A stretch of 64,000 nucleotides of DNA from CAZWVI01 sp964637165 (GTDB taxonomy: Bacteria; Planctomycetota; UBA1135): contig CAZWVI010000009.1 of assembly GCA_964637165.1 (NCBI GenBank), forward strand, positions 1-64,000, in the 5' to 3' direction. Both the position numbers and the translations under genes were made by a program. Within the stretch, counting starts at the first letter, position 1, and every line of letters begins with the position of its first letter. Of the stretch, positions 42,766 to 50,238 are shown piece after piece. The notes under the pieces are model-generated. The model made no database searches. It worked only from the letters and a program-made list of their open reading frames with translations, and was not told the origin of the DNA.

Positions 42766-43292
42766 GAGTCTTCCCCACCCATTTGCTTACGCAAGGCCTG
42801 CAATGCGCGTTGATGTAATTCGCTCGCTACGTGAGGATTTATTTTTTGCGAAATTGCGTACTCACTTAAACTTTGGCGTTGTCGATAGATAGCATTCAAA
42901 ATAGTTTGGTATTCGTCTGGCAAGGAAGCGACCGCTTCCCAAATATCAGTGTCGTCTTGATGTTGATCAGGAATTAAATGTCCACGCTCGCCAATCTTTA
43001 ATTCAATTCCTGAAGCAGGCATGCGCCGTTGCGCTGATTGATTGCGAATCTTTTCACTTCGCACCCGCTTCGCGATCCCGCTCAAAAAAGCTTTTGCTCT
43101 TCCCAAAGAAGAACCAACCACTTCTTGCCGAGTAACTGCACGGCGCAAAGTTGAATGAACCACCGAGCTTGCCGACACTCGGCCGCCAATTTTCAAACCC
43201 GCCTGCATCCGCTTGCGCAAGTCTTGCTCAGCCCATGCCACCAGCTCCTCCCAAGGAACTTTCGTTTCGGTGTCGGGTGAATTATCCGCCAA
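42762..43292 (-). CDS. ECF-like RNA polymerase sigma factor (planctomycete type)
   Basis: 176 residues. The region-2-like segment is WEELVAWAEQDLRKRM...GGRVSASSVVHSTLRRAV, the pattern of the ECF-like sigma factors abundant in Planctomycetota. The region-4-like helix-turn-helix is LPDEYQTILNAIYRQRQSLSEYAISQKINPHVASELHQRALQAL. It lacks an anti-sigma gene; the downstream coupled kinase takes that place, a known arrangement for kinase-linked ECF groups. It is divergent from the methyltransferase with a 137-base gap. Confidence 0.78.
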   Translation of the reverse strand: MADNSPDTETKVPWEELVAWAEQDLRKRMQAGLKIGGRVSASSVVHSTLRRAVTRQEVVGSSLGRAKAFLSGIAKRVRSEKIRNQSAQRRMPASGIELKIGERGHLIPDQHQDDTDIWEAVASLPDEYQTILNAIYRQRQSLSEYAISQKINPHVASELHQRALQALRKQMGGEDS

Positions 43293-43429
43293 TTATATGC
43301 TCCACAGATGGGCAACTTATTCTAACACGTTACTCTCAAACAACTTATAGTATCCAGGCAAAAAACCAACAATTATTTGTACTGCTCTAATATCACCAAC
43401 AATTTATCGGCGAATACTAAAATAAATGA

Positions 43430-44086
43430 GTGAGAATACCCCAAAATTCGGCCGGAGAAGAACAATCACTGAATGGGTGGCGGCGGGCTTATCGTGAAAA
43501 CCCGACACTATTTCATCGTTTTGCCTGCGCCGAGGACCCACAGAGTGTGGCGTGGAAGTCTCTACTTGAGCACGCCGACTTCGCCGGCCGCCGAGTACTA
43601 GAAATTGGCTGCGGTACTGGACGGTTTACCCAACTAATCTCCCGGCAGAGTAAATGCTCGGTATTTACTGCATGTGATTGTGAACCTGCAATGTTGAATT
43701 TCGCCAAGCAGAATGGCTCCAGTCTTGAAATAGATTATTTGTTAGCTGATGCGGAGCAGTTGCCTGTGGCCGACTCCTCATTCGATCGCGTCTTCGCCAG
43801 TTGGGTGTTAGGGTTTATGGGGCAAAAAAAACGCAGTCAAATTCTCGCCGAAATAAAAAGAGTGCTTGGTGTTGGCGGAGAATTATGGACCTTTGAAGAA
43901 CTTGAATTCGCGAAATCAAATAATACTTATGCAACCGAAATCGTCGCTGAAATTAAAACCGAATATGCATTTGAATCGCGTGAAGCCGCGCAGACTACTT
44001 GCGATTTTTTGATGGGCGAGGAGGCTCCCCAATTTGTATCGGCGCGTGCGCCACATCACTTCGCGATTTTGATGAAGAAATTTTAA
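43430..44086 (+). CDS. Class I SAM-dependent methyltransferase
   Basis: 218 residues from a GTG start; the start is uncertain. Motif I is RVLEIGCGTGRFTQLI, motif II is TACDCEPAMLNFAKQNG, LLADAEQLPVADSSFDRVFAS is the Methyltransf_11 motif IV region, and LGVGGELWTFEEL is the post-IV strand. The substrate is unknown. The 3' end overlaps the convergent radical SAM gene by 92 bases. Confidence 0.8.
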   Translation: MRIPQNSAGEEQSLNGWRRAYRENPTLFHRFACAEDPQSVAWKSLLEHADFAGRRVLEIGCGTGRFTQLISRQSKCSVFTACDCEPAMLNFAKQNGSSLEIDYLLADAEQLPVADSSFDRVFASWVLGFMGQKKRSQILAEIKRVLGVGGELWTFEELEFAKSNNTYATEIVAEIKTEYAFESREAAQTTCDFLMGEEAPQFVSARAPHHFAILMKKF

Positions 44087-44876
44087 CTAAATCATCAACA
44101 CTTTGATGTTGCCCATGAAATCCAGTTTGAAGTGCTCCCTTATCAAACCATAAAAAATCGACTTCGCGGGAACTGGTCATATCAGGGCGACGATAAATTC
44201 GAAAGCTACGATCAGTTGCTTGCAGCGGTTTACACAACCATTTAAATTCGGCTTCACTTAAACCTAGTTCTGCCTCGCGACCTTGAACCGCGCCGCCGCG
44301 CCCGACTGGACGAAAACGATAAAGGTGCCAGGCGTGTATTTTCAATCCACTCTCCACTAAAGAATCTAATCCCCGCGCAAGTTGTGGAATTTCATCCATA
44401 TTATTTGCGCAAATAACCGTGCCAATGGTCGCTTCTTTTCCAGCGGCTTGAATATCCTTGAGGCGACTTTGAACTAATTCAAAATGTCCACCCCGTGGCT
44501 TACGCAACCAGTCATGAGTGGCGGGGATTGCTCCGTCCAATGGCAAAATCACGCGGTCGATGGCATGGTTATTTAGCAGTTCTTCGGTCCAAGCCACGCC
44601 ATTGGTGTTTAACTGAGTAATCAAACCAAGGCTTTTCGCATGTTGGGCAAGCCGTATTAGGCCACCTTCCCACAACAGTGGTTCGCCGCCACCAAGCACC
44701 ACGCTTTCATAACCCGATGCCGCAAGTTGCGAGATTAAGTTTTGAGCTTGGGCAAAATCCATGCGATCGAAACCGAGGTCGCTGGCACAAAAACGACAAG
44801 CCAAATCGCAATCCGGCAACAAGAAAATTGTTGCGATGCGCTTTTGCGGCTGGCGGGCTGGAATCCGAAAACTCAT
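43995..44876 (-). CDS. Radical SAM protein
   Basis: About 293 residues from the ATG that overlaps the upstream TGA (ATGA); earlier in-frame starts are possible. The [4Fe-4S] motif is CDLACRFC (Cys23, Cys27, Cys30; C-x3-C-x2-C), followed by the SAM-binding VVLGGGEPLLWEG and QLNTNGVAW. The C-terminal region contains WHLYRFRPVGRGG. It resembles MoaA/NirJ-like radical SAM enzymes more than QueE, but no subgroup can be assigned by eye. It is coupled to the PepSY gene. The last ~30 codons overlap the convergent methyltransferase. Confidence 0.83.
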   Translation of the reverse strand: MSFRIPARQPQKRIATIFLLPDCDLACRFCASDLGFDRMDFAQAQNLISQLAASGYESVVLGGGEPLLWEGGLIRLAQHAKSLGLITQLNTNGVAWTEELLNNHAIDRVILPLDGAIPATHDWLRKPRGGHFELVQSRLKDIQAAGKEATIGTVICANNMDEIPQLARGLDSLVESGLKIHAWHLYRFRPVGRGGAVQGREAELGLSEAEFKWLCKPLQATDRSFRIYRRPDMTSSREVDFLWFDKGALQTGFHGQHQSVDDLVKISSSKSRSDVAHAPIQIGEPPRPSKNRK

Positions 44877-45433
44877 GCTTTCCATTTTCGACGATAATAA
44901 AACCACGTCAAGAGCAATCCACTTAAAGAAGTTAGTACTCCGAAGCTAGCCGCGATAATTAGCAAGGGATGGTTGAAGTCTTCGCGCTCATCGTAGTCCA
45001 TAATGTGGAGCATCCATAAGAAATCAAAAACGCGCCATTTGGTAGTGCGGACGGCATGCAGCTTTGCAGTGCGACTATCTAGGTATAGCACCACATCATC
45101 TTCAAAATTAATTTGCCAAGCTGGCAAAGGGCCGCCGCGATATTCATTGGGTGCAACTTCAATTAACGCCGCAGAAATTACCTCTAGTGGGTCTTTCAGT
45201 AATTCCACTGCGACATCAATGGCTTGTTGCTCACTAAGAGCAGGAGGCTCAGCAAGCACACTTTCGACTAAAGTCTGTTCGCCACCCTTTACAAGGTGAT
45301 TGCCGCGCACTTCTTCAATTGGGAGAAAAATTGCCCAACAAACAAATCCAGAAACTGTCCATAACAACAGTTGCACCCCCACCAACACCGACAAGCGCCG
45401 ATGCCATTTGCGTGCGAGCGGAGCCAAAGACAT
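44873..45433 (-). CDS. PepSY-type two-helix membrane protein
   Basis: About 186 residues from MSLAPLARKWHRRLSVLVG. One membrane helix near the N-terminus (LSVLVGVQLLLWTVSGFVCW) and one near the C-terminus (PLLIIAASFGVLTSLSGLLLTWF) flank a periplasmic PepSY-like domain (AIDVAVELLKDPLEVISA, PAWQINFEDDVVLYLDSRTAKL). FDFLWMLHIMDY is a conserved feature of PepSY-associated TM proteins, often linked to iron or haem handling. It lies between leuB and the radical SAM gene and is co-directional with both. Confidence 0.78.
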   Translation of the reverse strand: MSLAPLARKWHRRLSVLVGVQLLLWTVSGFVCWAIFLPIEEVRGNHLVKGGEQTLVESVLAEPPALSEQQAIDVAVELLKDPLEVISAALIEVAPNEYRGGPLPAWQINFEDDVVLYLDSRTAKLHAVRTTKWRVFDFLWMLHIMDYDEREDFNHPLLIIAASFGVLTSLSGLLLTWFYYRRKWKA

Positions 45434-45462
45434 GGCTGCTACTTTAGCGTGGCCTAGATTAC

Positions 45463-46542
45463 TTAAACAGTCACGCCACTCAACTGTTCCAGCACCATGT
45501 CGCCCCACTCCGAGGTCGAATGTAGTCCGGCCTTTAGGCCTTTTACTTTGGGTGACTGGAGAAGTTCAGCAACAACTGATTCCACCGCGTTAGCGGCCTC
45601 ACTTTCACCTAGGTGCTCGAGCATCATTGCTACTGCGTTAATGGTCGCAATTGGGTTGGCCGTGTTTTTACCAGTAGCCTTAGGCATCGAGCCGTGGATT
45701 GGCTCAAACAAGGAGAAGTGTCCTGGGTTAATGTTGCCAGATGCAGCAACGCCCATTCCACCCTGCACCATGGCACCGAGGTCAGTGATGATGTCACCAA
45801 ACAAGTTGGTAGTAACCGCAACATCAAACCACTCTGGGTTTTTAACCATCCACATACATGCGGCATCGATGTAAGCATGATCAGTTTTAACTTCTGGATA
45901 CTCCTTGGCCACCTCGTCAAAAACACGAGTGTAAATATCTTGGGCACGCACCGCATTGGCCTTGTCGATTAACAACAACTCTTTGCGCGGGCGTGTCATT
46001 GCCAATTCAAAGGCGTAACGAATCACTCGTTCAGTTCCAGCGCGGGTGTAACGCATTGGTTGTGATGCGATTTCGTTAGGGCCACCCTTATCTTCAAACT
46101 CGGCTGGAAAAACATAAGCATCTTCAGTGTTCTCACGCACAATCACCATATCCACATCAGATGGTGACTTATCTTTAAGCGGGCACCAACGTTCATCAAA
46201 CAACTTAATCGGACGCAGGTTAATGTAGAGACCACCTTCCCAACGAAGCTTGCCAATAACACCACGCTCAATTAAACCAATCGGGGCACGAGGATCGCCG
46301 ATTGCGCCAAGCAATAGTGCGTCATGCTGTTGAGCTTCATTAAAAGCTTCGTCTGGAAAAATCTCACCGCCATCTTCGCCGCCGGTGGCCAACCAGTGGT
46401 CGGTACCGTATGGGTATTCGGTTAGTTCATAGTTAAAATTCCAGCGGTCAGCGGCAAATTTGAGGATTCGCAGACCTTCGCGGACAACTTCAGGGCCGAT
46501 TCCATCACCGGCAAGAACAGCTATTTTGTGGGGATTTGTCAT
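45463..46542 (-). CDS. leuB: 3-isopropylmalate dehydrogenase
   Basis: 359 residues from MTNPHKIAVLAGDGIGPEVV; the frame is open 46 codons upstream but that part is not family-like. Oxidative decarboxylation of 3-isopropylmalate in leucine synthesis, NAD-linked. LLLGAIGDPR, the substrate-loop region LRPIKLFDE and VIVRENTEDAY are present. The metal-binding DAACMWMVKNPEWFDVAVTTNLFGDIITD and EPIHGSMPKATGKNTANP complete it. Tartrate or isocitrate dehydrogenase paralogues are alternatives, but the fused isopropylmalate dehydratase nearby supports leuB. Confidence 0.82.
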   Translation of the reverse strand: MTNPHKIAVLAGDGIGPEVVREGLRILKFAADRWNFNYELTEYPYGTDHWLATGGEDGGEIFPDEAFNEAQQHDALLLGAIGDPRAPIGLIERGVIGKLRWEGGLYINLRPIKLFDERWCPLKDKSPSDVDMVIVRENTEDAYVFPAEFEDKGGPNEIASQPMRYTRAGTERVIRYAFELAMTRPRKELLLIDKANAVRAQDIYTRVFDEVAKEYPEVKTDHAYIDAACMWMVKNPEWFDVAVTTNLFGDIITDLGAMVQGGMGVAASGNINPGHFSLFEPIHGSMPKATGKNTANPIATINAVAMMLEHLGESEAANAVESVVAELLQSPKVKGLKAGLHSTSEWGDMVLEQLSGVTV

Positions 46543-46708
46543 GATTTGGGGTATTTCCAAGTCCAGTATTGTAACGCGAACGTCTACATTTTTGGGGATT
46601 TTCGCCGGTGACTTTGGCGAACAACACGGTTTAACTGAACTTAATCCTGATAAAGTTGCCCAACTAACCGACTTGCTCAACTCATATTGGCCATTCCAAC
46701 TAGGCTAA
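46541..46708 (+). pseudogene. Possible remnant of a sulfatase C-terminus
   Basis: A short plus-strand frame ends GDFGEQHGLTELNPDKVAQLTDLLNSYW. This resembles the final segment of sulfatases (D-x-GE-x-x-x-L-x-x-x-x-P-x-x-V-x-x-L-x-x-L). Nothing upstream extends the match, and the frame overlaps the leuB promoter. It could be chance; it is listed because the residue pattern is more protein-like than a typical shadow frame. Confidence 0.25.
46565..46573 (-). promoter_or_regulatory. Probable -10 region of leuB
   Basis: On the minus strand the word reads TACAATACT, with TACAAT a good -10 hexamer, 23 bases before the leuB ATG. The same word occurs at the same distance from the fused dehydratase gene. 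Confidence 0.4.
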
Positions 46709-46955
46709 GCAAGCACCACCATATAAGTGCTACAACAAAACCAGTGCGAACAATTTTTGAAAGCGTTGGCCGGGTAACTTTTAAGACCGAGTAAGCAGTG
46801 CCCAACAACAGCATCAAGCTTAGCGGACCCAGGCCGTACATATTTCCAATGTTGCAACTGCACGAAGCGTGGCCCCAAGCGGCTCCCGACCACGGGCCTA
46901 AAATCGGTGCGGATAAAGATGCCACTTCAGGGTAAGCAAGCAATGGGATTACCAC
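46677..46955 (-). CDS. Putative small two-helix membrane protein
   Basis: 92 residues from a GTG start, not recognised. It has two hydrophobic helices (YGLGPLSLMLLLGTAYSVL and TGFVVALIWWCLLSLVGMA) after a Gly/Cys-containing N-terminus (GHASCSCNIGNMYG). It lies in line between the carbonic-anhydrase-like gene and leuB. It may be real, but length and start codon leave room for doubt. Confidence 0.4.
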   Translation of the reverse strand: MVIPLLAYPEVASLSAPILGPWSGAAWGHASCSCNIGNMYGLGPLSLMLLLGTAYSVLKVTRPTLSKIVRTGFVVALIWWCLLSLVGMANMS

Positions 46956-47010
46956 ACTAAGGCAGTGGCGATAACTAATGATCGCTTAATAAAAGGTCGC
47001 GGAGACAACA

Positions 47011-47379
47011 CTAAAGCAGCTCAATTTCGCCATCGAGCGGAACCCAAATTGGCACAACTTCTAACTCTGGCCAATCTGCTTTAAGCAACTCGGCGGCTTG
47101 CACACACTGATGCTTTTGCACCTCGTCGTCCACCGGATTTCCAGCACACTCACTATGGGCGGCGACTACCAATCCCTTAGAGGAATGAGCTTCAGCTGAA
47201 ATCTTGACGTGCATGCGCACACCTTGATTTATGTTGGCCACGGCCCCAGCTTCGGTCACCATGTCCACCCAATCGGCGCCAAAGCGTTCGCGGGTGAATG
47301 CAGTAACTCGCTCCTGAACGCGGCCATCCATGCAATTAACCGCAGTGGCGAAAGTTTTATTTTGGTCGTCAGCACTCAT
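47011..47379 (-). CDS. Small carbonic-anhydrase-like protein
   Basis: 122 residues from MSADDQNKTFATAVNCMDGR. The frame is open much further upstream, but that part is antisense to the neighbouring exported protein. It keeps the beta-carbonic-anhydrase zinc pattern in a compact chain: NCMDGR (Cys16, Asp18, Arg20) and AAHSECAG (His75, Cys78). This matches a known group of short proteins annotated as carbonic-anhydrase-like, about 60% of normal length. Activity is plausible but not certain. Confidence 0.7.
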   Translation of the reverse strand: MSADDQNKTFATAVNCMDGRVQERVTAFTRERFGADWVDMVTEAGAVANINQGVRMHVKISAEAHSSKGLVVAAHSECAGNPVDDEVQKHQCVQAAELLKADWPELEVVPIWVPLDGEIELL

Positions 47380-47400
47380 TTCTGGGCATATTATAGATGC

Positions 47401-48183
47401 ATGAAAGCCCTCGTCACCACCCTCATTTGTGCCCTGCTGCTTGGCATGACCGATGCCCCCGAGCGCGCACAGTATCAATATGCCAATGTTTTTGGAGTCC
47501 ACGTGGTGGCTTCGAACTCGGTGTCCAAGGCCAAGTTTGTACACATGGCAAATGTAATGGCGCAATATTTGGACAACGATGAAGACGGGGTCGTCGATGA
47601 TCCCAACGTAGTAAATGCAATGGTCAACCATCGCAAACCGGCGGCAATGCTCATGTTTAAAAATGAAAACGAAGCCAACCAAATTTTCAATCAATATGGA
47701 AGTTTTTTGGATAAATTCCGCTTCCAAGAATTGTTTGCATTTGAATGTCGCCCAGGTGGTAGTTCGGCCGCCGGATTCGATGCAACTTTAGAGGAAGTGC
47801 TCCACTTGATTTCTGATTATGGTTGGGCAGGTGCCTATCCAAATGTATTCGGCACTTCAACCAACACTGAAATTGCCGATGCCATGGATGTCGCCCGCGG
47901 CGGCCGCTTCATTAATGTCCCAAACAATTACCCGTCTAGCGCCTGGTACCATTACGATGACCAAACTTGTGACTATGGATGCCAAGTTACCGAATATTTT
48001 TACTGGCTGCTAACTTCAATTCTTGGTGCTCAAGATTACAGCGGACGCTGCAATGACATCAATAACGAATGGGAACCTTGCACTCCCAGCCAAGTTCAAA
48101 ACACTGATGTTCTTGGTTGGTCATTAATGCACGACCCACGGTTCAACTTGCCGCAAGTAATTCCCGACGGCAGTTACCGCTAG
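47401..48183 (+). CDS. Exported protein of unknown function with an EF-hand-like loop
   Basis: 260 residues with signal MKALVTTLICALLLGMTDA. A second ATG lies four bases upstream in another frame. MAQYLDNDEDGVVDDPNVVNAM is an Asp-rich loop like the calcium-binding repeats of secreted proteins. ATLEEVLHLISDYGWAGAYP holds conserved-looking Glu and His that could bind a metal, but it is not a canonical HExxH. Four Cys lie in the C-terminal half (DQTCDYGCQ, GRCNDIN, EPCTPS), probably disulfides. Not assigned to a family. TATTATAG lies directly before the start, suggesting a leaderless or very short-leader transcript. It converges on the dehydratase with a 4-base overlap. Confidence 0.65.
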   Translation: MKALVTTLICALLLGMTDAPERAQYQYANVFGVHVVASNSVSKAKFVHMANVMAQYLDNDEDGVVDDPNVVNAMVNHRKPAAMLMFKNENEANQIFNQYGSFLDKFRFQELFAFECRPGGSSAAGFDATLEEVLHLISDYGWAGAYPNVFGTSTNTEIADAMDVARGGRFINVPNNYPSSAWYHYDDQTCDYGCQVTEYFYWLLTSILGAQDYSGRCNDINNEWEPCTPSQVQNTDVLGWSLMHDPRFNLPQVIPDGSYR

Positions 48184-50174
48184 GCCAATCGTTCTGACGC
48201 AGCAAACAAGCCCGCTTTATAAGCGACTAGTTTGCCGGTGAAAGCGGAGGCGGCAACCGTTAGTGGGCTTGCTAAATACACTTTGCCAGGACCAGAGCGG
48301 CCGGCGAAATTTCGGTTGATGGCAGACACCGTTACTTGTTCAGAAGCATCACTTACTCCTGGACCACAACCAATGCAAGCGCCGCAACCGGGCTCGATTA
48401 GTTTTACCCCAGCGCGCTCGAAGATGTCTATCCAACCTTGTTGGTGGGCATACTCTTGAACCTCTTTTGAGCCATACTGAATAAAGAATTGGGTGCCATC
48501 TGCGACACTTAATCCAGCATTTAGAGCTTCGGCACAAACCTTGGCATACATCGCAAAGTCATCGATTTTGCCGGCCGTGCAAGAACCACCATAGGCGATA
48601 TCCACTGGTATTTCTGCCAAGTCATCAATGTTTTTGCCATAAGTTGGATCGCCTGGCTCGGCAACCATTGCCTTTATTTCTGCCAAGTCAATTTGATGTA
48701 CTCCCCCGGCATAGGTCGCGCCTTGATCGGGCACAACGAAGGTCGCGGCAATTTCTTCGCTAGTTTTTCCAGGACGACGATCGGCCAACCATTCAGCCAA
48801 AGCATCATCGCCTTCGCAGATCCCAGTGCGGCCAGTGCATTCGGTTGCCATGTTGCACAAGGTGGCGCGTTCATCAACCGACAAACTCGCTAATCCTGAA
48901 CCGCCAAATTCCATTGAGCGGTTCAAGGTATCTTCGCGCTTGGCGAAAGTGTTCAAGATATGCAGAATTACATCTTTAGCAGTGCAAGCCTCACTTAGTA
49001 CGCCGGTCAATTCAAAGCGAATACTTTCCGGCACGCGCACAAAAGTAAAACCACTTTGTGCAAGTGCGGCGTACTCAGTAGCACCAACTCCATAGGCCAG
49101 GGCATTCGATGCACCGCCCATGCAGGTGTGCGAATCTGTAGCTTGCACGAAATCACCCGGATCAATGAATTTTTCGCGGGCGATTTGATGGCATATTCCC
49201 GGGCTGACACCATCACGCGCTTGATAATCACGTACATTAGTGTGCTCTTGGAACTCGCGCTGCAAATCGCGCATAGTTTGAATCTTTTCCACGAAGGGTG
49301 CAAAACGCGCAACGCCATCGGCGTACAAAAGATGATCTTCAAAGACTGCCAACTTGTCAGCGTTCTTTACTTGATAATCATCGCCATACTCTTCTTGCAA
49401 AAACACGTGAACTTGAGCAGTTGTAAATTCATGGCTAAAGCCGGCATCGACATTAGCCAAGACGGCATCATCGGCGGCCACGAAACGACCATCAGCGCCA
49501 GGATTCAACATTCGCGCGGCAATCATTTTTTCGGCCATCGTCATTGCTTGCTGACCAGTGGCATTGGGTGGCAATTCAATTTCGCCGACTTGAACTTTGC
49601 GCGAAAAATTAAACAAGCCACCATTTTCAATAATTAACTTAGTGACCGGATCATATTTATTGGTAAAACTTTCCAACGGCAAAGATTTGCCAGCTTGTAG
49701 GCGAGTTAGCATTTCATGGTCACCCATCAACTGCCCCAAGTTCAAGTTGTTGCGCTCGTGAATTGGCGCAAAGGACGCGGCGAACACATAGCGTACACCT
49801 GACCAGCGTTCACATTGAGCAGCAGTCTCACGACTAGAACCAGTCCCCTTACGCATTCCCGAAACAATCGCCTCGAAGTTACCATCCATTAACTCACGTG
49901 GACCAATCACCCGCTGACCATTTGCGTCAACCAAACCCGCGTAAGCATTTTTGGCAATCTCGGCCGGTAAGTGGTCAAAGCAAACCCATGCCGGAGTCAT
50001 CACGTCAGTGTTGATATCATCCAACAAATCGTCAATCGACAAATCTTCCATGCGTAAATTAAGCCCTTCATGCAACTGCTGACGAATCAGCTCCAAGTTC
50101 TTGGTCAAAAAGAGGACGCGCTTCTCTGGGTTGAGTTGCACATTTTGCGGCGGCCATGCTTGTGAGTTTTCCAT
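48180..50174 (-). CDS. Fused 3-isopropylmalate dehydratase / aconitase-family protein (LeuD domain first, LeuC domain second)
   Basis: 664 residues, about the sum of LeuC and LeuD. Residues ~45-170 are the swivel (LeuD-like) domain: INTDVMTPAW, GMRKGTGSSRETAAQCE, VFAASFAPIHERNN. Residues ~215-655 are the catalytic LeuC-like part with ATDSHTCMGGASNALAYGVG and GCGACIGCGPGVSD, giving the three Fe-S cysteines. FAGRSGPGKVYLASPLTVAASA ends the domain. Swivel-before-catalytic order is that of AcnB and the reverse of AcnA. With leuB close by, isopropylmalate or homoaconitate isomerisation is likely; true aconitase activity is the alternative. The chain is too short for AcnB because the HEAT-like domain is absent. 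Confidence 0.82.
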   Translation of the reverse strand: MENSQAWPPQNVQLNPEKRVLFLTKNLELIRQQLHEGLNLRMEDLSIDDLLDDINTDVMTPAWVCFDHLPAEIAKNAYAGLVDANGQRVIGPRELMDGNFEAIVSGMRKGTGSSRETAAQCERWSGVRYVFAASFAPIHERNNLNLGQLMGDHEMLTRLQAGKSLPLESFTNKYDPVTKLIIENGGLFNFSRKVQVGEIELPPNATGQQAMTMAEKMIAARMLNPGADGRFVAADDAVLANVDAGFSHEFTTAQVHVFLQEEYGDDYQVKNADKLAVFEDHLLYADGVARFAPFVEKIQTMRDLQREFQEHTNVRDYQARDGVSPGICHQIAREKFIDPGDFVQATDSHTCMGGASNALAYGVGATEYAALAQSGFTFVRVPESIRFELTGVLSEACTAKDVILHILNTFAKREDTLNRSMEFGGSGLASLSVDERATLCNMATECTGRTGICEGDDALAEWLADRRPGKTSEEIAATFVVPDQGATYAGGVHQIDLAEIKAMVAEPGDPTYGKNIDDLAEIPVDIAYGGSCTAGKIDDFAMYAKVCAEALNAGLSVADGTQFFIQYGSKEVQEYAHQQGWIDIFERAGVKLIEPGCGACIGCGPGVSDASEQVTVSAINRNFAGRSGPGKVYLASPLTVAASAFTGKLVAYKAGLFAASERLA

Positions 50175-50197
50175 GCTTTTTCTTTCCGTTTAAGCCG

Positions 50198-50206
50198 AGT
50201 ATTGTA
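50198..50206 (-). promoter_or_regulatory. Probable -10 region of the fused dehydratase gene
   Basis: On the minus strand the word reads TACAATACT, identical to that before leuB, 24 bases before the ATG. Flanking bases are also similar (AAGYCSAGTATTGTAMCG on the plus strand). Confidence 0.4.
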
Positions 50207-50238
50207 CCGTTTCTTAGCTAAACTTGCCTCCCCACCAA

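Noticed and set aside
46460..46540. Start of the small plus-strand frame before the sulfatase-like tail
   Set aside because: Arg/Ser-rich and antisense to the leuB N-terminus; only the last part has any protein-like pattern.
47380..47727. Long upstream extension of the carbonic-anhydrase-like frame
   Set aside because: It is antisense to the signal peptide and body of the exported protein at 47401 and has no family-like sequence; the ATG at 47379 starts just before the conserved core.
49056..49637. 193-residue plus-strand frame
   Set aside because: Antisense to the well-supported fused dehydratase; no recognisable motif or ribosome site.
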